Of a stretch of 64,000 bases of DNA, positions 22,917 to 34,336 are shown piece by piece. How positions within the stretch are numbered: the stretch's first letter is position 1; each line of letters starts with the position of its first letter. This DNA is from Erythrophleum ivorense (Eukaryota; Streptophyta; Magnoliopsida; Fabales; Fabaceae), in the NCBI GenBank assembly GCA_026724425.1, contig JAIUCV010000394.1, positions 620,001-684,000 of the forward strand. Direction: 5' to 3'. The notes under the pieces are model-generated. The model had not been told where the DNA came from and searched no databases. It saw only the letters and a list, made by a program, of their open reading frames with translations. The translations under genes were made by a program, and so were the position numbers.

Positions 22917-22966
22917 CATTGCTGTTACCTGCATCACATTGGAATAGAGATTCGCACAGCTCTCCT
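22917..22966. other. Junction filler between duplication units
   Basis: 34 nt (22917-22950) repeat 22869-22902 directly. The next 15 nt, TCGCACAGCTCTCCT (22952-22966), are the reverse complement of a stretch in the gag-protease LTR (for example about 23468-23483). After that unit 2 begins. This is a templated, template-switch type junction. Confidence 0.88.
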
Positions 22967-23204
22967 GGTGAAGTGAATATGAACGCATGTTTCATCATGT
23001 CTGATGTTTGGTTGTCGCTGAATTGAGTATGCGAGTGATCTGATTTGAATGGCTGAATCTTTTTGCATTTCATAATTTCTAACTAGAACATTGAGGCGAT
23101 TTCCTTAAGCATGTCAAATGGATTTGAGTCCCCGCCCAAATCAATTTCTCTCTGATTTGTTCTTTCTTGCTTGAGGGCAAGCAAGATGCAAGTTTGGGGG
23201 AAGT

Positions 23205-24513
23205 TGATGTCTCTGCATTTTGTCTCTTTTAAGCTCATGTTGCACTTAGATTTTCTCCTATTTTAGCTCATATCTTCAGCATTTTAGTATAGATCTCATG
23301 CATTATGCTAATACATAGCATTTAGGACATGCATTGCATATTTCGTGCATATGGGAGTTGTATCAGGTGCTTTTGAATGCAAAAGGAGGAGATTTGGAAT
23401 CAAGAGATAGAAGCATGGAGCAAAGAGAGCAAACGGGATGTAAAACGTATGGAGAACCCGTCTGACGGAGGAGAGCTGTGCGATTTAAGAAGAAGGGGAA
23501 GTCAACTTAAGTGAGTTGACGTGAACGGAGCCCTTGTTTTCCAAGCTCCCACTATATAAGTCTTTACAACCTTTGTTTACAGCAGCTTTTGGGCAGAGAT
23601 CGAATCTAAAAAAACAAAAATCAGAAACTCTTCCACTTTTTGGAGATTCACTTGAATATTCCTTTTGTAACTTTGAATCTTTCTCTTTAAGTTTTAATCA
23701 AGTTAAGTTATTTATTTTTCTTGCTTTATTCTCTTCTCATCTCACGCTTCTTGCTTTGTCGTGAAATGAAACTCCTCTCCTTAAAAGGAATTTGGCGTTT
23801 CTACATGAAGAGTGAGTGAGCCATTTTGGGTCTTGAGGGATGAGGTAGATTAGGAGAAATTGGGGTCGATTTTGCTTCTAGAGGTGTTTAAATTCTTCCA
23901 AACGTCTTTCCTTGTTGGGTTTTCTTAATGCTAGGTCTTTCTTGATCAATTAGATCTTGATTTTAGACATTTCCTTCATCAAAAGTGTTTGGAAATTGTT
24001 GGACCCAACCAACAAGGAGATTTGCTTGTCTAACCCACGATGGTGGTTGTTTAGAGGGCTTATCGGTTTAGGAGAATTGTTTCTTAAGGCTGGCTTTTCT
24101 TGAATTCACTAACCAAAAGTTAGCTCCTTTGATTTCAAGTTTTGCTTTGTGGTTTTCACCATGAAAGTGGGTTAACCTTGTTTTATGAATTCTCCTCCTA
24201 AGACTTAGCTCTTAATTGAGTGTTTCTAGACACCCTTGTTGACCCCTAAATCCTCGCAATCGTTTTCCTCATCCCGAGACCTCCCTCTTTTATTATCGGA
24301 TTATCAATTTTCGTTGTTGCTCTTTTAATTAAAGTTTAGTTTTGGTTAATTTTACTCCTTGATTTGAAGATTACAAAAACTCATTGGCTTTGACTTGTTG
24401 AATTTCTTGAATTCGAAATTGTCTTATCATTCTCCATTTTGGATTGACTCTCAAGACCACAATGACATGAGTGGGATTGGTATTTGAAACCCATACAAAA
24501 AATCCTTGTTTCA
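23205..24513 (+). repeat. Duplicated LTR of gag-protease element
   Basis: Third 1309-bp LTR of this family in the window, present because the duplication copied the 3' LTR. It is preceded by its hairpin (23166-23185) and polypurine tract, with the 238-bp internal stub 22967-23204 upstream. Confidence 0.93.
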
Positions 24514-26549
24514 GTGAGCCGAGATGTTCAGTTTCAAGAAAACGTGTTTCCGTTTCATTCCACCGGAACTGCAACACCGTCACTGCCTCAACCTGATATG
24601 GTTGTCGATGATGATTGGGCTGCACCAGCAGCTTCGGTTATCCCTGTTTTAGCTACGCCTCCAGCACCAGAACCGGATCCTGTTGTATTACCAACTCCGG
24701 TGGTTCCTCCTCCTGCACCTGCGAGTGCAGTCACCTCTCCTGCGACGGATGACTCGTCTGACCAAGATGATTCACCTCCTCCGTCTCCCGGCTTGCCTGA
24801 ACTATTGGGTCATGGCCATCGATCCAAGAAAACATCAGTTCTTCTAAAAGATTTTGTCACTCAGAATGTACACTACTCTCCCTCTCACGCTCTCTCTCTC
24901 GCACCGACCAATTCAAAGCCCTCCACAACGGTTTCTGGTAAGACACTCTATCCTCTCACCAAATATTTATCTGACTCTGGCTTCACAGCGCATCATATTG
25001 CGTTTATGGCCGCTGTCTTGGATAGTGATGAACCACAACACTTTAAAGACGCCATCCTCATCAAGGAATGGTGCGACGCTATAAAGAAAGAAATTGAGGC
25101 TCTTGAAGGTAACCAGACGTGGGATATTGTGGATTTACCACCTGGAAAAACAGCGATCGGTAGCAAATGGGTGTATAAACAGAAGTTCAACTCCGATGGC
25201 TCGTTGGAACGTCACAAAGCACGTCTTGTGGCTATGGGAAATCGTCAGCAAGAAGGTGTTGATTTTAAGGAAACTTTTGCACCAGTGGCCAAACTTACCA
25301 CTGTCCGACATCTTCTTGCTGTCGCAGCCGCAAAAGATTGGGAGGTTCATCAAATGGATGTTCACAACGCCTTTTTGCATGGTGATCTTGAGGAAGAAGT
25401 TTACATGAGGCTTCTTCCAGGTTTTCAGTCATCGGACCCGAATAAAGTATGTCGTCTTCGAAAATCTCTCTATGGCCTCAAACAAGCCCCCCGTTGTTGG
25501 TTTGCTAAGCTCTCCACTGCTCTAAAATACTACGGCTTCAAGCAAGGCTATCCAGATTACTCGCTGTTCTCTTTGATCCGCGATGGTACAATTCTACATG
25601 TTCTTTTGTACGTTGATGATTTTGTCATTGCAGGCAATGACTTGTCCGTGATTCAGACATTTAAAGAATATCTTCATCAATGCTTTCATATGAAGGATCT
25701 AGGAAAGTTGAAATACTTCTTAGGTATTGAAGATTCTCGTGGACCTGATGGAATATGTCTTTCGCAACGAAAGTATGCTCTCGATATTATTGCTGAAGCT
25801 GGTTTATTAGGCTCTAAACCTTCTGCTGTCCCTGTTGAAGTTAATCACAAGCTTGGTTCTGTGGAGAGTCCAGCTCTTAAACGCCCGGAAGAGTATCGTT
25901 TGATATATTTGACCATTACGCGTCCGGACTTAACATACATCGTGCATATCCTCTCTCAGTTTATGCAGACTCCGCTTGTTGCTCATTGGGAGGCTGCACT
26001 TCGAGTGGTTCGTTATCTCAAAGGCTCTCCAGCTCAGGGCATTCTTCTTCGTCGTGATAGTGACCTCACGATTACTGCTTATTGTGATTCTGACTAAAAC
26101 GCCTGTCCGCGTACGCGACGATCACTTTCGGCGTATATCATCTACTTAGGTAATTCTCCCATCTCTTGGAAGACGAAGAAGCAAGAAACTGTGTCTTGTT
26201 CTTCAGCAGAGGCCGAGTATCGGTCTATGGCGTACACACTGCGCGAACTGAAATGGCTCAAGAGTCTTCTCCGTACGTTCGGCTACGAACATCCGCACCT
26301 TATGCCTCTCTTTTGTGACAGTCAAGCTGCCTTACACATTGCCGCCAATCCGGTCTTTCATGAACGAACTAAACACATTGAATCGGATTGTCACCAAGTC
26401 CGGGATGCAGTTCAAGATGGTCTCATTGCTACTCATCACATCTCCACAAAAGAACAGGTCGCAAATATCTTTACCAAGGCTCTGCCAAAGCCTTCGTTTG
26501 AGAAGCTTTTGTCCAAGTTGGGTGTTCGAAATATCCGACCACCAACTTG
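24514..26549 (+). pseudogene. Copia 1 RT and RNase H, unit 2
   Basis: Same content as 18173-20205, with the same in-frame TAA in RNase H (26095-26097). RT catalytic YVDD is near 25610. Small differences from unit 1 include FHSTGT against YSTGT near the start, LYVDD against VYVDD, and a few substitutions. Here the fragment is headless: it is preceded by an LTR and not by an integrase half. Confidence 0.92.
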
Positions 26550-26557
26550 AGGGGGGG

Positions 26558-26689
26558 TATAGAGATACAATATATGTCAATATTCGTTACCAAGATATTG
26601 TTAGATTTGAGCTAACAAGATTAGGAAACCTCTTGTATATATATACCAATGTATGTGAATCAATAAGATAGAGCTTTGACAATATACCA
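26558..26689 (+). repeat. 3' LTR of copia 1, unit 2
   Basis: 132 bp, near-identical to 20215-20346, after a GGGGGGG tract. Confidence 0.6.
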
Positions 26690-28924
26690 ATTATTTCATC
26701 CATTAAGTAACTCTTGTTTCTCTCGTTGAAAGCTTTGATTTTTAATCCGACCAAACCTAGGACTCGAATTCCAATCCCGTTACTGATCATCATCACATAT
26801 GGACTTCATTGAATAATTTGGTAAACCAAATGTTTTAGATTATCTTGATGTTTAAGTGTGGGGTAAGTGTTAAATTTTTATAGTTGCTGTTTCTGATTCT
26901 GAATAATGGGTCTTACAATGGTGAATCTTATTGTGGTTACAGGCAGAGAAGGAACCTACTTTTGAGTAGTTTCTTGTATGCGGGCATCTTAGCTAGAGCA
27001 AGCCTTAGGGGTTCGTTCTAGCCAGCCGTCACCAAAACCTAACCTTGTTAGCAACTAACACTTTGATATACTTAATGTTGTTATGATGCATGCAAAAATG
27101 TATTCAGAGTTGGATTCCCCATGATATTCGTGTAAAACAATCATCTAAATACCTGTGAAAAGGCATAATCTTTATTTGTTTTGACGCGATTTTCTTATGT
27201 GATTATTCAATGATTTCAGGCGTTTAAAGACCAGGATCCTGCTTGCCTGTCAGATAGTTCTGCTATTTTACAACCGGAGGTAATTCTTTAATTGAATTTT
27301 TAGAGGCAAAAACATCTAACACTCGAAGTAAGCAACTGCTCAGGAGGACTATTTCACCATAACGCTTTGTTTTACAAGGGTAGCATGAATTGCAAGCATT
27401 GTTAGACGAGAGGATCCACTAAAGAACAACAAAGTGGTCTCTTTCTTTTTTTAGTTGCATTGAGCGATTAGTGGACTTCCATCGTTCTTGTGAGGTACAA
27501 GCATTTACATCATTATATTCATTACATAAGCAACATAGAATGGTTATCTTGTGAGGTAAAAGCATTTAGATCAGCATCACTCACTATCTTGTTCACGTTT
27601 CGCATCTTCTTTGTTTTTGGCATTTAGAGTCGAATATATGTTATGTTCGTATTAAATACTGTATTACTAATGATGGATTTACATTATAAAAAAACGGTAT
27701 AGGAATTTACCAGGTATCAAATAAGTTACTTAACTAGTATTTAAGTATCCTTCAAATTAAATTTTATCAAGGAAAAAGCATGGTTTAAGTCTTTGAATTT
27801 GGTTTTTCTTATTTTCTCTTTCGTTTGTCAACTAGTAAATTTACTGATATAAGTATGAAATTACACAAAAACAACAAGGAACGTTTATTTATTTATTTTT
27901 AAGTCTACAGATCGACATGTTTCTTTTTTCTGTTTTTATTAGTAGTAACTCAAGTTGGGAAGGTCGTCTGGGAGACTTCTGTTAGGAGGTCATCAACAGG
28001 TGACCGTCTAGGAAATCTCTGTTAGGAGATTGTTTGTGAGATTGTCATGTTGATCGGAAGATCATATGAGGAGATCGTCGCGATGACTGAATCTAATAGA
28101 GAGTTAGGCAAACAGCCTAACAGAGAGTTAGGAGAGCTTGGCTCTGAGAGAACTAAGCCCTGAATGTTATTTTTTTGGAAGAAAAAAAATCCTCCTTCTC
28201 AACTGACACTCTTTATTTATAGATGTGATAAGTGGGCTGAAGACTTTCATTAATTAATAAATGGGTCTGTCTTGATTCATGTTGAACTATTAATGGGGGT
28301 GACAAACCCACCATTAACAACATATCACTTCTTGTTCTGTTCCACGAATCTTGAATCTTGAATCTCACTCTCGTTTTTGTTTTTGTTTTCGTTGTTGTTA
28401 CAGAATCCAACTCTTGAGCATTATACAACGTACAAAGCCTCCGATCTCAAAGCATCTGTTCACGCCTTGCAAGTTCTACAGCTTAACACCAAAGGATGCT
28501 CCTTAAACTCTATACACTTGAAGTATATGCAAGACAAGGTAAAAAAAATGTTAATCTCGGTTTAATTTGATTTGGTTTAGGTTTAATGTAACCAGTTTTT
28601 GTTGCTAATGTTTTTTTGTACAGTTCAAATCCGTGGCGGTTTACACGTCTAACCGATCCGTTCATTCCTAACAACACACATCTGTTACCCTGTCAAATCA
28701 AATATGTTCACAGTTTAACCAGATTATTCCGGTTTAGTGTAGACTTCTCAAAGCTGATTTGTTCCGATAGAAAAATGGAGATTTAAAATGTGTGTTGCAT
28801 TTTGGTAATTAACACTTATTAAACACGAGTTTTGGTTGACTAAATTGATATTATAATCGGCTAGGTCAACCCAAGTTTGTGATTTATTATGCTAAATGAA
28901 AAGTTTGTAAAAAATGCGTATCTT
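26690..28924. other. Host-like sequence, unit 2
   Basis: Copy of 20347-22579, with the same splice-like signals and the same cyclin fragment. No additional gene is visible. Confidence 0.55.
28404..28671 (+). pseudogene. Cyclin A2-like C-terminal fragment, unit 2
   Basis: Exons 28404-28538 and 28624-28671 are a copy of 22059-22326 with one silent difference noticed (GCATCA against GCATCT). Motif NPTLEHYTTYKASDLKASV is intact and the cyclin box is absent. Confidence 0.75.
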
Positions 28925-28929
28925 CGTCA

Positions 28930-30265
28930 GGAAACAACCAAGCCTTTTTTTTTTTTTATAAACGATTATAATAAATTATTAATGCGGAAATTCTCGAAAG
29001 AAATCAATAATATTAAATCATAAAAAGCCGTTCAACAAATAACCAATAACCAATAAAGCCAATAAAGAATAAGCAACCTAAACACCAGGTTTGCTACGTT
29101 ATTAAAATAGAACTAACATCCTAAAATAATGAATTCCTTGTCTACCACAACAAGATAGCCAATATCAAATTCCTAATCTCATCATCCTCTTCTCTCGGTC
29201 TCTTTCCGCGGAAGAACATTGCTGTTACCTGCATCACATTGGAATAGAGATGCGTAAGTATTATCATAAATACTTAGTGAGTGGATCATCCTGCCTACAG
29301 GCCAAGTACGTCAAACACTAGACAATACATCAACAATAATCAACAACAAGAACGATAATCAACAACATAAACCTCCATGTCAGGAAACACCCACGTTTCC
29401 AGACCACCCAGGTCGGTGTCGACCGACACCTCTATGGTGTCGATCGACGCCAGCCTCCTGAGTGTCGATCGACACTCATCGAGTGTCGGTCGACACCAGC
29501 TCGACGCCCAGACACCAGAAGCTACAAAAAGCGCATAGCAAAATCTCAAACACACAATCAAAGGGTTTTCAATGCCCCAATACAATCCAAAACACGATTT
29601 CCAATAAGAACAACTCAATAACACAATAACAAACTCAAACCCAAGGAATCTCTAGTGATAAACGGACCTACAGTCACGCACTCACCTTGAAAAGGATTAA
29701 AAGGAAGGAAATGAGAAGAACAGGGATGAACAGCAACCGATCTAGCTCATAAACTCCACAAAACTCTCTGAAAATCACCTCCTTCACTCAAAAACGCCTC
29801 TGGAACTCTTCTTTCTCGAAAAAGTGACTTTTCACGCGGCCACAAGCTTTTAATCGCGAGTCTAGGGCTTCTCTCGCTCAAACCGGCCCAAAACCAGCCG
29901 ACTTAAATCAAACCGGTCGACTTTCCAATAACCGGTGTCGATCGACACCCTTCCTTGGTGTCGGTCGACACCCCTCGACCGAAACCATACCAACTTCAAT
30001 TCGATCGACTAAACTCGGAATCGCTCACGATAACCGGTGTCGATCGACACACCCCTTTGGTGTCGATCGACACTAGGTATTCAAGAGCTTTTTACACATT
30101 TTCTTCGAGATGTTTGAACCTTAAACCAACTGTACAACAATCAAACAAGAACATGTACAATTAATTCTCAATTCACACCTCAAAGAGCGTATGTAATCGA
30201 CTTCCGAACCCCTAATGTCGTCCGATACCACTTCTAACACAACTTTTTGGTTCACGGATGTTACA
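28930..30265 (-). repeat. Solo LTR of Tekay-type element
   Basis: 1336 bp, inverted relative to the LTRs at 50867-52205 and 57902-59216, with no internal region. TSD CGTCA is at 28925-28929 and 30266-30270. The plus-strand end GTTACA matches the LTR start TGTAAC; the other end reads GG where TG complement is expected. It carries eight 14-bp palindromes (29416-29496 and 29935-30073). Solo LTRs form by recombination between the two LTRs of a full element. Confidence 0.95.
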
Positions 30266-30270
30266 CGTCA

Positions 30271-32550
30271 TGCGCTATGAGATTATGAAACTATCCTCAC
30301 CAGGATACCGTTTTTTGTTGCATTTTGGTAAAGATTGCTTAGCATGTAAGTGTTATATTTAGCTTTTAGCTTCCTTAACTAACGTGCCTGATTTGGAATA
30401 TTGTTTGTTGATTGCTTGAATTTTGTCTCTTGAATATTAGCAAAAATTTGAAACAATTAGCAAAACAAAATTTAATCAGTCGTCTACCACGGAAAAACCA
30501 CTTTAAATGTTATTTTCTCTTAGATTGAGCCAATTAATGAAATTTTTATTAACTAACCACAAACACAAATTCTAGAGAAGTACTCACATATAACACCCGC
30601 AAAAACTCGGGTAAACAAGGCAAGAGCATAATGACGATATTCAAAGATTTGTGAAAGAATTAAAGAAGCTTCATGGCAGAGGATAATCCTGAAAAAAGTT
30701 CTTCCAACCAAAGGAGACCTTCTTCATGTTTTTTCTTTATAGGGTTCTTCAGATTTTAAGAACCTGTGAAATGTTTTTAAAAAAAATCATACAAATTTTT
30801 TATGTTTTTGAATTTCCAGGAAAGAATGGAGTAAGAAAAGTCGTGTACCCACTACCCATAAAGCAAGCAACTAAGGTAGATATAATCAAATTTGATGAGT
30901 TTTGATCAAAAGCTTCAGTATTTATCCAAAAATGTTATTAACCTAGAATCTGAAGATGAGGCAACCACAGTCTAGAAGATGATACATTGGGAAGACAATC
31001 ACCTAGAAGGATCTAGGTTTGGACGATGATGAACAGATGAGAGACAAATATCTATTTGGAAGTACAACGTACCAATAGTAATTAAACCCAAATAGATCAT
31101 CAGCTTCTTAAGTCACGACCGAAGTTTATTCTTCAGCATCGGTAATCTCAGAGTTTTCATCTACACTTGCGCTGTCACCTTCTTCATATGATGCATTTAC
31201 AGGCTCTGCTTTGTTATCTTCCTTGTTCTTCAGCTTCTCTATCATTATCATTATATCTTTATCAGTGGACGCCTTTTCTAACCAGAACACTATATCGACA
31301 TTGTGCCTATTCAGCTTTATAGATCCTTGGCTAGGACAAACACTCCTGCTGACAACCATGAGAACACTACATTTACCAAAAGACAATTTCCGCCCGTTAA
31401 CCACCCCAAGGGAGGTGTAGAGCTTCAAAGGGAACTCTAGTTCGACAGCTTACCTAACTGACCAGTTGTTGCCTTTTGATCCTTAACGCAAGAGATTCAC
31501 ACCCAAGATTTCCATACAGTAAGGATCAAAAGGTAACAACTAGTTGTTTAGGTAGGCTGTCTTACTAGAGTCTCCTGTTTGAAACTCTATTCCTTCGTTG
31601 GCGGTGGTTAACCCGAGGAAAATGACTTTTAGTAAAATTTGAGTGTTTGATGTCAGCTGAGAATCCAAAATGCTGAGTATGCGCAATGTCAGTATTGTGC
31701 TCTCGTTGAGAAAGGTGTCCACTGATCAATGTCGTATAGAGCAAGTAATCAAATCACAGCATAGATCAGACATTGAGCTGAAAAAATGAAACTTGAGATT
31801 TTAAGTCAGTAAACGAAAAGACAATGATCGCCAAATTTACCTTGCTTATTCGGCTTTGCAGTGCAAAATAGGCTCCTTCTCTGCCTGTAACCGCAACAAG
31901 ATTCACCATTGTAAGACCTATCATTCAAAATCAGAAACAGAAACTTTATAAATTTAACAATTACCCACACTTCAACATCAAGATAATCTAAAAATCTTGT
32001 TTACTAAATTATTGAATGGATTGGTGCATATGTGATGATGATCAGTGAAGGGATTGAAATCCGAGTCCTATGTTTGGTCGGATTAAAAAATAAAGCTTTC
32101 AACGTGAGAAACAAGACTGGCTTATTCTAAAACCCTAATGCACACGGTTGAGTTACTACTAAAATAAAATAAAGAAACACGTTGATCTGTGCGTATAATC
32201 AAATGTGAATTAACATGGAGACTCGCTCAAACCATAAAAATAATTTATTTTGTCCTGAATAAGATTGAGTCGAGGAATCAATCATGCAGAAAACAAAAAG
32301 TGTTGGAATTGAGTGAAAAACCTCAAGATTAATTACCTTCTTCTCTTATAACAATCCAAATAGGATCGGAACCAGAATCAGCAAAATCGGGTCAAACTCG
32401 GACTTAAACTTTGAAACCCCTCTCAAACGGAAGCTCATCGACGTTCGTATCTCCGGAGAAAAAAGAAACACAACTCTCTTTTATTGGATTCCATTATATG
32501 TGAGAGACTGAGAGTGATCCTCCGTCGGAGGAGTCGCACCATGCATGCAT
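30271..32550. other. Host-like sequence between solo LTR and copia 2
   Basis: AT-rich, no retrotransposon. 30590-31080 is an inverted relative of about 46400-46880, and 31870-32150 is an inverted relative of 45464-45700 and 20360-20620. The minus strand has one open frame (31428-31126). Otherwise I recognise nothing. Confidence 0.5.
31126..31428 (-). other. Unidentified minus-strand open frame, possible gene fragment
   Basis: About 100 codons with an acidic C-terminus (EEGDSASVDENSEITDAEE). The frame stays open upstream of the first Met. It reads like a real exon end, but I do not recognise the family. There is no intact counterpart near the inverted relative at 45.4-46.9 kb. It may be an exon of a captured or decayed host gene. 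Confidence 0.3.
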
Positions 32551-32551
32551 C

Positions 32552-32743
<192 letters not shown>

Positions 32744-32795
32744 GTTTACAAGATTTAAGGGCAAATAGATGTATGGATAGAGAGTAGAGTGTGGG

Positions 32796-32878
32796 TGTTA
32801 TTCCTGGTGACTTATAATCAGATACAGCTGCAAAAGGGCCAACCCTAAAACGGGCAAAGAGGCAATGGGCCGAAGGAT
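32796..32878 (+). repeat. 5' LTR remnant of copia 2
   Basis: TGTTATTCCTGGTGAC... matches 44147-44229 with about one mismatch, then breaks at GCCGAAGG. Confidence 0.88.
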
Positions 32879-33535
32879 CTGGGTGCTGCAAAGTAGATCC
32901 TTGGGATGGAGATTCGCAGAGAGAGGAGCTCTAAGAGATTATGGCTGTCTCAAAAGGCCTACATACAGAAGGTACTAGAAAGGTTTGACATGTCAGGTGC
33001 TAAACCGGTTTCTACACCTTTGGCGAATCATTTCAATCTTGAAACAGCCCAGTCTCCTAAGACTGGTGAAGAGATCAAGGATATGGAACAAGTTCCTTAT
33101 GCTAGTGCAGTTGGGTGTCTCATGTATGCCATGGTCTGTACAAGACCAGATTTGGCTCAAGCTGTAAGTCAGGTCAGCAAGTACATGTCTAAACCTGGGA
33201 GAGAACATTGGAATGCTGTGAAGTGGGTTCTCAGGTATTTGAAGGGTACAGCTGAGGATGGGCTTATGTTTGGAGGCCAAGAGTGTGGTTCAGTTGTGGG
33301 GTTTGTTGATTCGGATTATGCAGGAGATTTGGATAACAGAAGGTCTACTACAGGGTTTGTGTTTACACTAGCTGGAGGAGCCATATGTTGGAGATCTGTG
33401 CTGCAGACGATTGTTGCAATGTCCACTACAGAGGCTGAATACATGGCGATGGGAGAGGCAGCTAAGGAGGCATTATGGGTTCAAGGACTTGTTACTGAAT
33501 TGGGTATTGATCAAGGTGGAGTTCAGCTACACTGT

Positions 33536-33971
33536 TGTTGAACTAATAGCGGTGAGACTTGTTCTGAGTAAAGGATGAGGGCTGAGACTTTCGTATTAAA
33601 AGGTAAGATGATCGGCAGATTATACAGATGAGTTCGGCTTGTGACGACCTAGAATGACTAAGCGAAAATATTTGACTTAAAGTGCAAAGAGCTCGGCGGT
33701 CGGTTGATTGGCGAACTCGACGTAGACCGTAAGTTCGGCGATCAATCGATTACTGATTTTAATCTTGCGAGCAGAGAGATCGGCGGGGTTTTCAGTAATT
33801 GTTGTTCTCCTCCGTTTTTCAACCAACCCTTCCGAAGAGGAGTTATTGCGCTATTTATAGTGCGGCGACCTCGCTCGGCGGGCCTGGAGATGGCCGGCAG
33901 GCTTCGGCAGTAATGGGCCTTTCCTGACATGGGCCGGCCCAGTTGGAGGGGTGCTAAGCCCACCTCCAACA
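33536..33971 (-). repeat. 3' LTR of Tat element
   Basis: Plus strand starts TGTTGAACTAATAGC and ends CACCTCCAACA. It has TATA-type CTATAAATAG on the minus strand at 33860-33851. No difference from 43414-43849 was noticed. Confidence 0.96.
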
Positions 33972-34161
33972 ATGCCCCCCCCCTTTTTACCTGTAGTCGA
34001 GTGCTGACGCGGAGACTGCTCGCAGTGGCGCGGAAAAGAAACTGGGTCGGCATTTGGAAGAGGAAGGCCACGCGTCGTTCATGCAGTTGGCGTCTTTTGG
34101 TGGAGAGTCGCATCTGTCGGCGAGGCATCATTCCGTCTCTTCGTCTTCCGAGCATCTTCTC

Positions 34162-34169
34162 TATAAAAG
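34162..34169 (+). promoter_or_regulatory. TATA box of antisense gene
   Basis: TATAAAAG lies about 170 bp upstream of the ATG at 34337, with a CT-rich leader after it and a possible 5'-UTR donor (GAAGGTACG at about 34210). It is conserved in Tat copy 1 at 142-135. Confidence 0.6.
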
Positions 34170-34336
34170 GCCTCTCTTGCTCTTCTTTCGTTCATTTTTC
34201 GTCTACTGTGAAGGTACGCTCTCTCTCTCTAGTTTTCTCTATCTTCTCTCTAGAATCGGGATTTCTCGCCGACCTTCCTTAGCTGTAGTTGCCGATTTGT
34301 TTTGTTGCCGATCTGTTTTGTTGCCGATCTTTTACA

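Larger units (their letters stand above)
16626..22919. repeat. Tandem segmental duplication, unit 1 (about 6.29 kb)
   Basis: Unit 1 starts inside the 3' internal region of the outer gag-protease element and ends inside a Tekay-type LTR. It spans the 3' LTR, the copia 1 RT-RNase H half and LTR, host-like DNA and the cyclin fragment. Unit 2 (22967-29267) matches throughout with a constant 6341-6345 bp offset, differing by scattered substitutions and small indels. Confidence 0.95.
22967..29267. repeat. Tandem segmental duplication, unit 2 (about 6.30 kb)
   Basis: Counterpart of 16626-22919 in the same order and direction. Differences include a 3-nt indel near 24555, a one-base change in the polypurine tract near 26550 and indels in the A/T runs near 27685 and 28945. 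By eye the identity is well above 99%. Confidence 0.95.

Noticed and set aside
16626..29267. Tandem duplication as an assembly artefact
   Set aside because: Scattered differences between units and a templated filler at the junction point to a real event, although only long reads can prove it.
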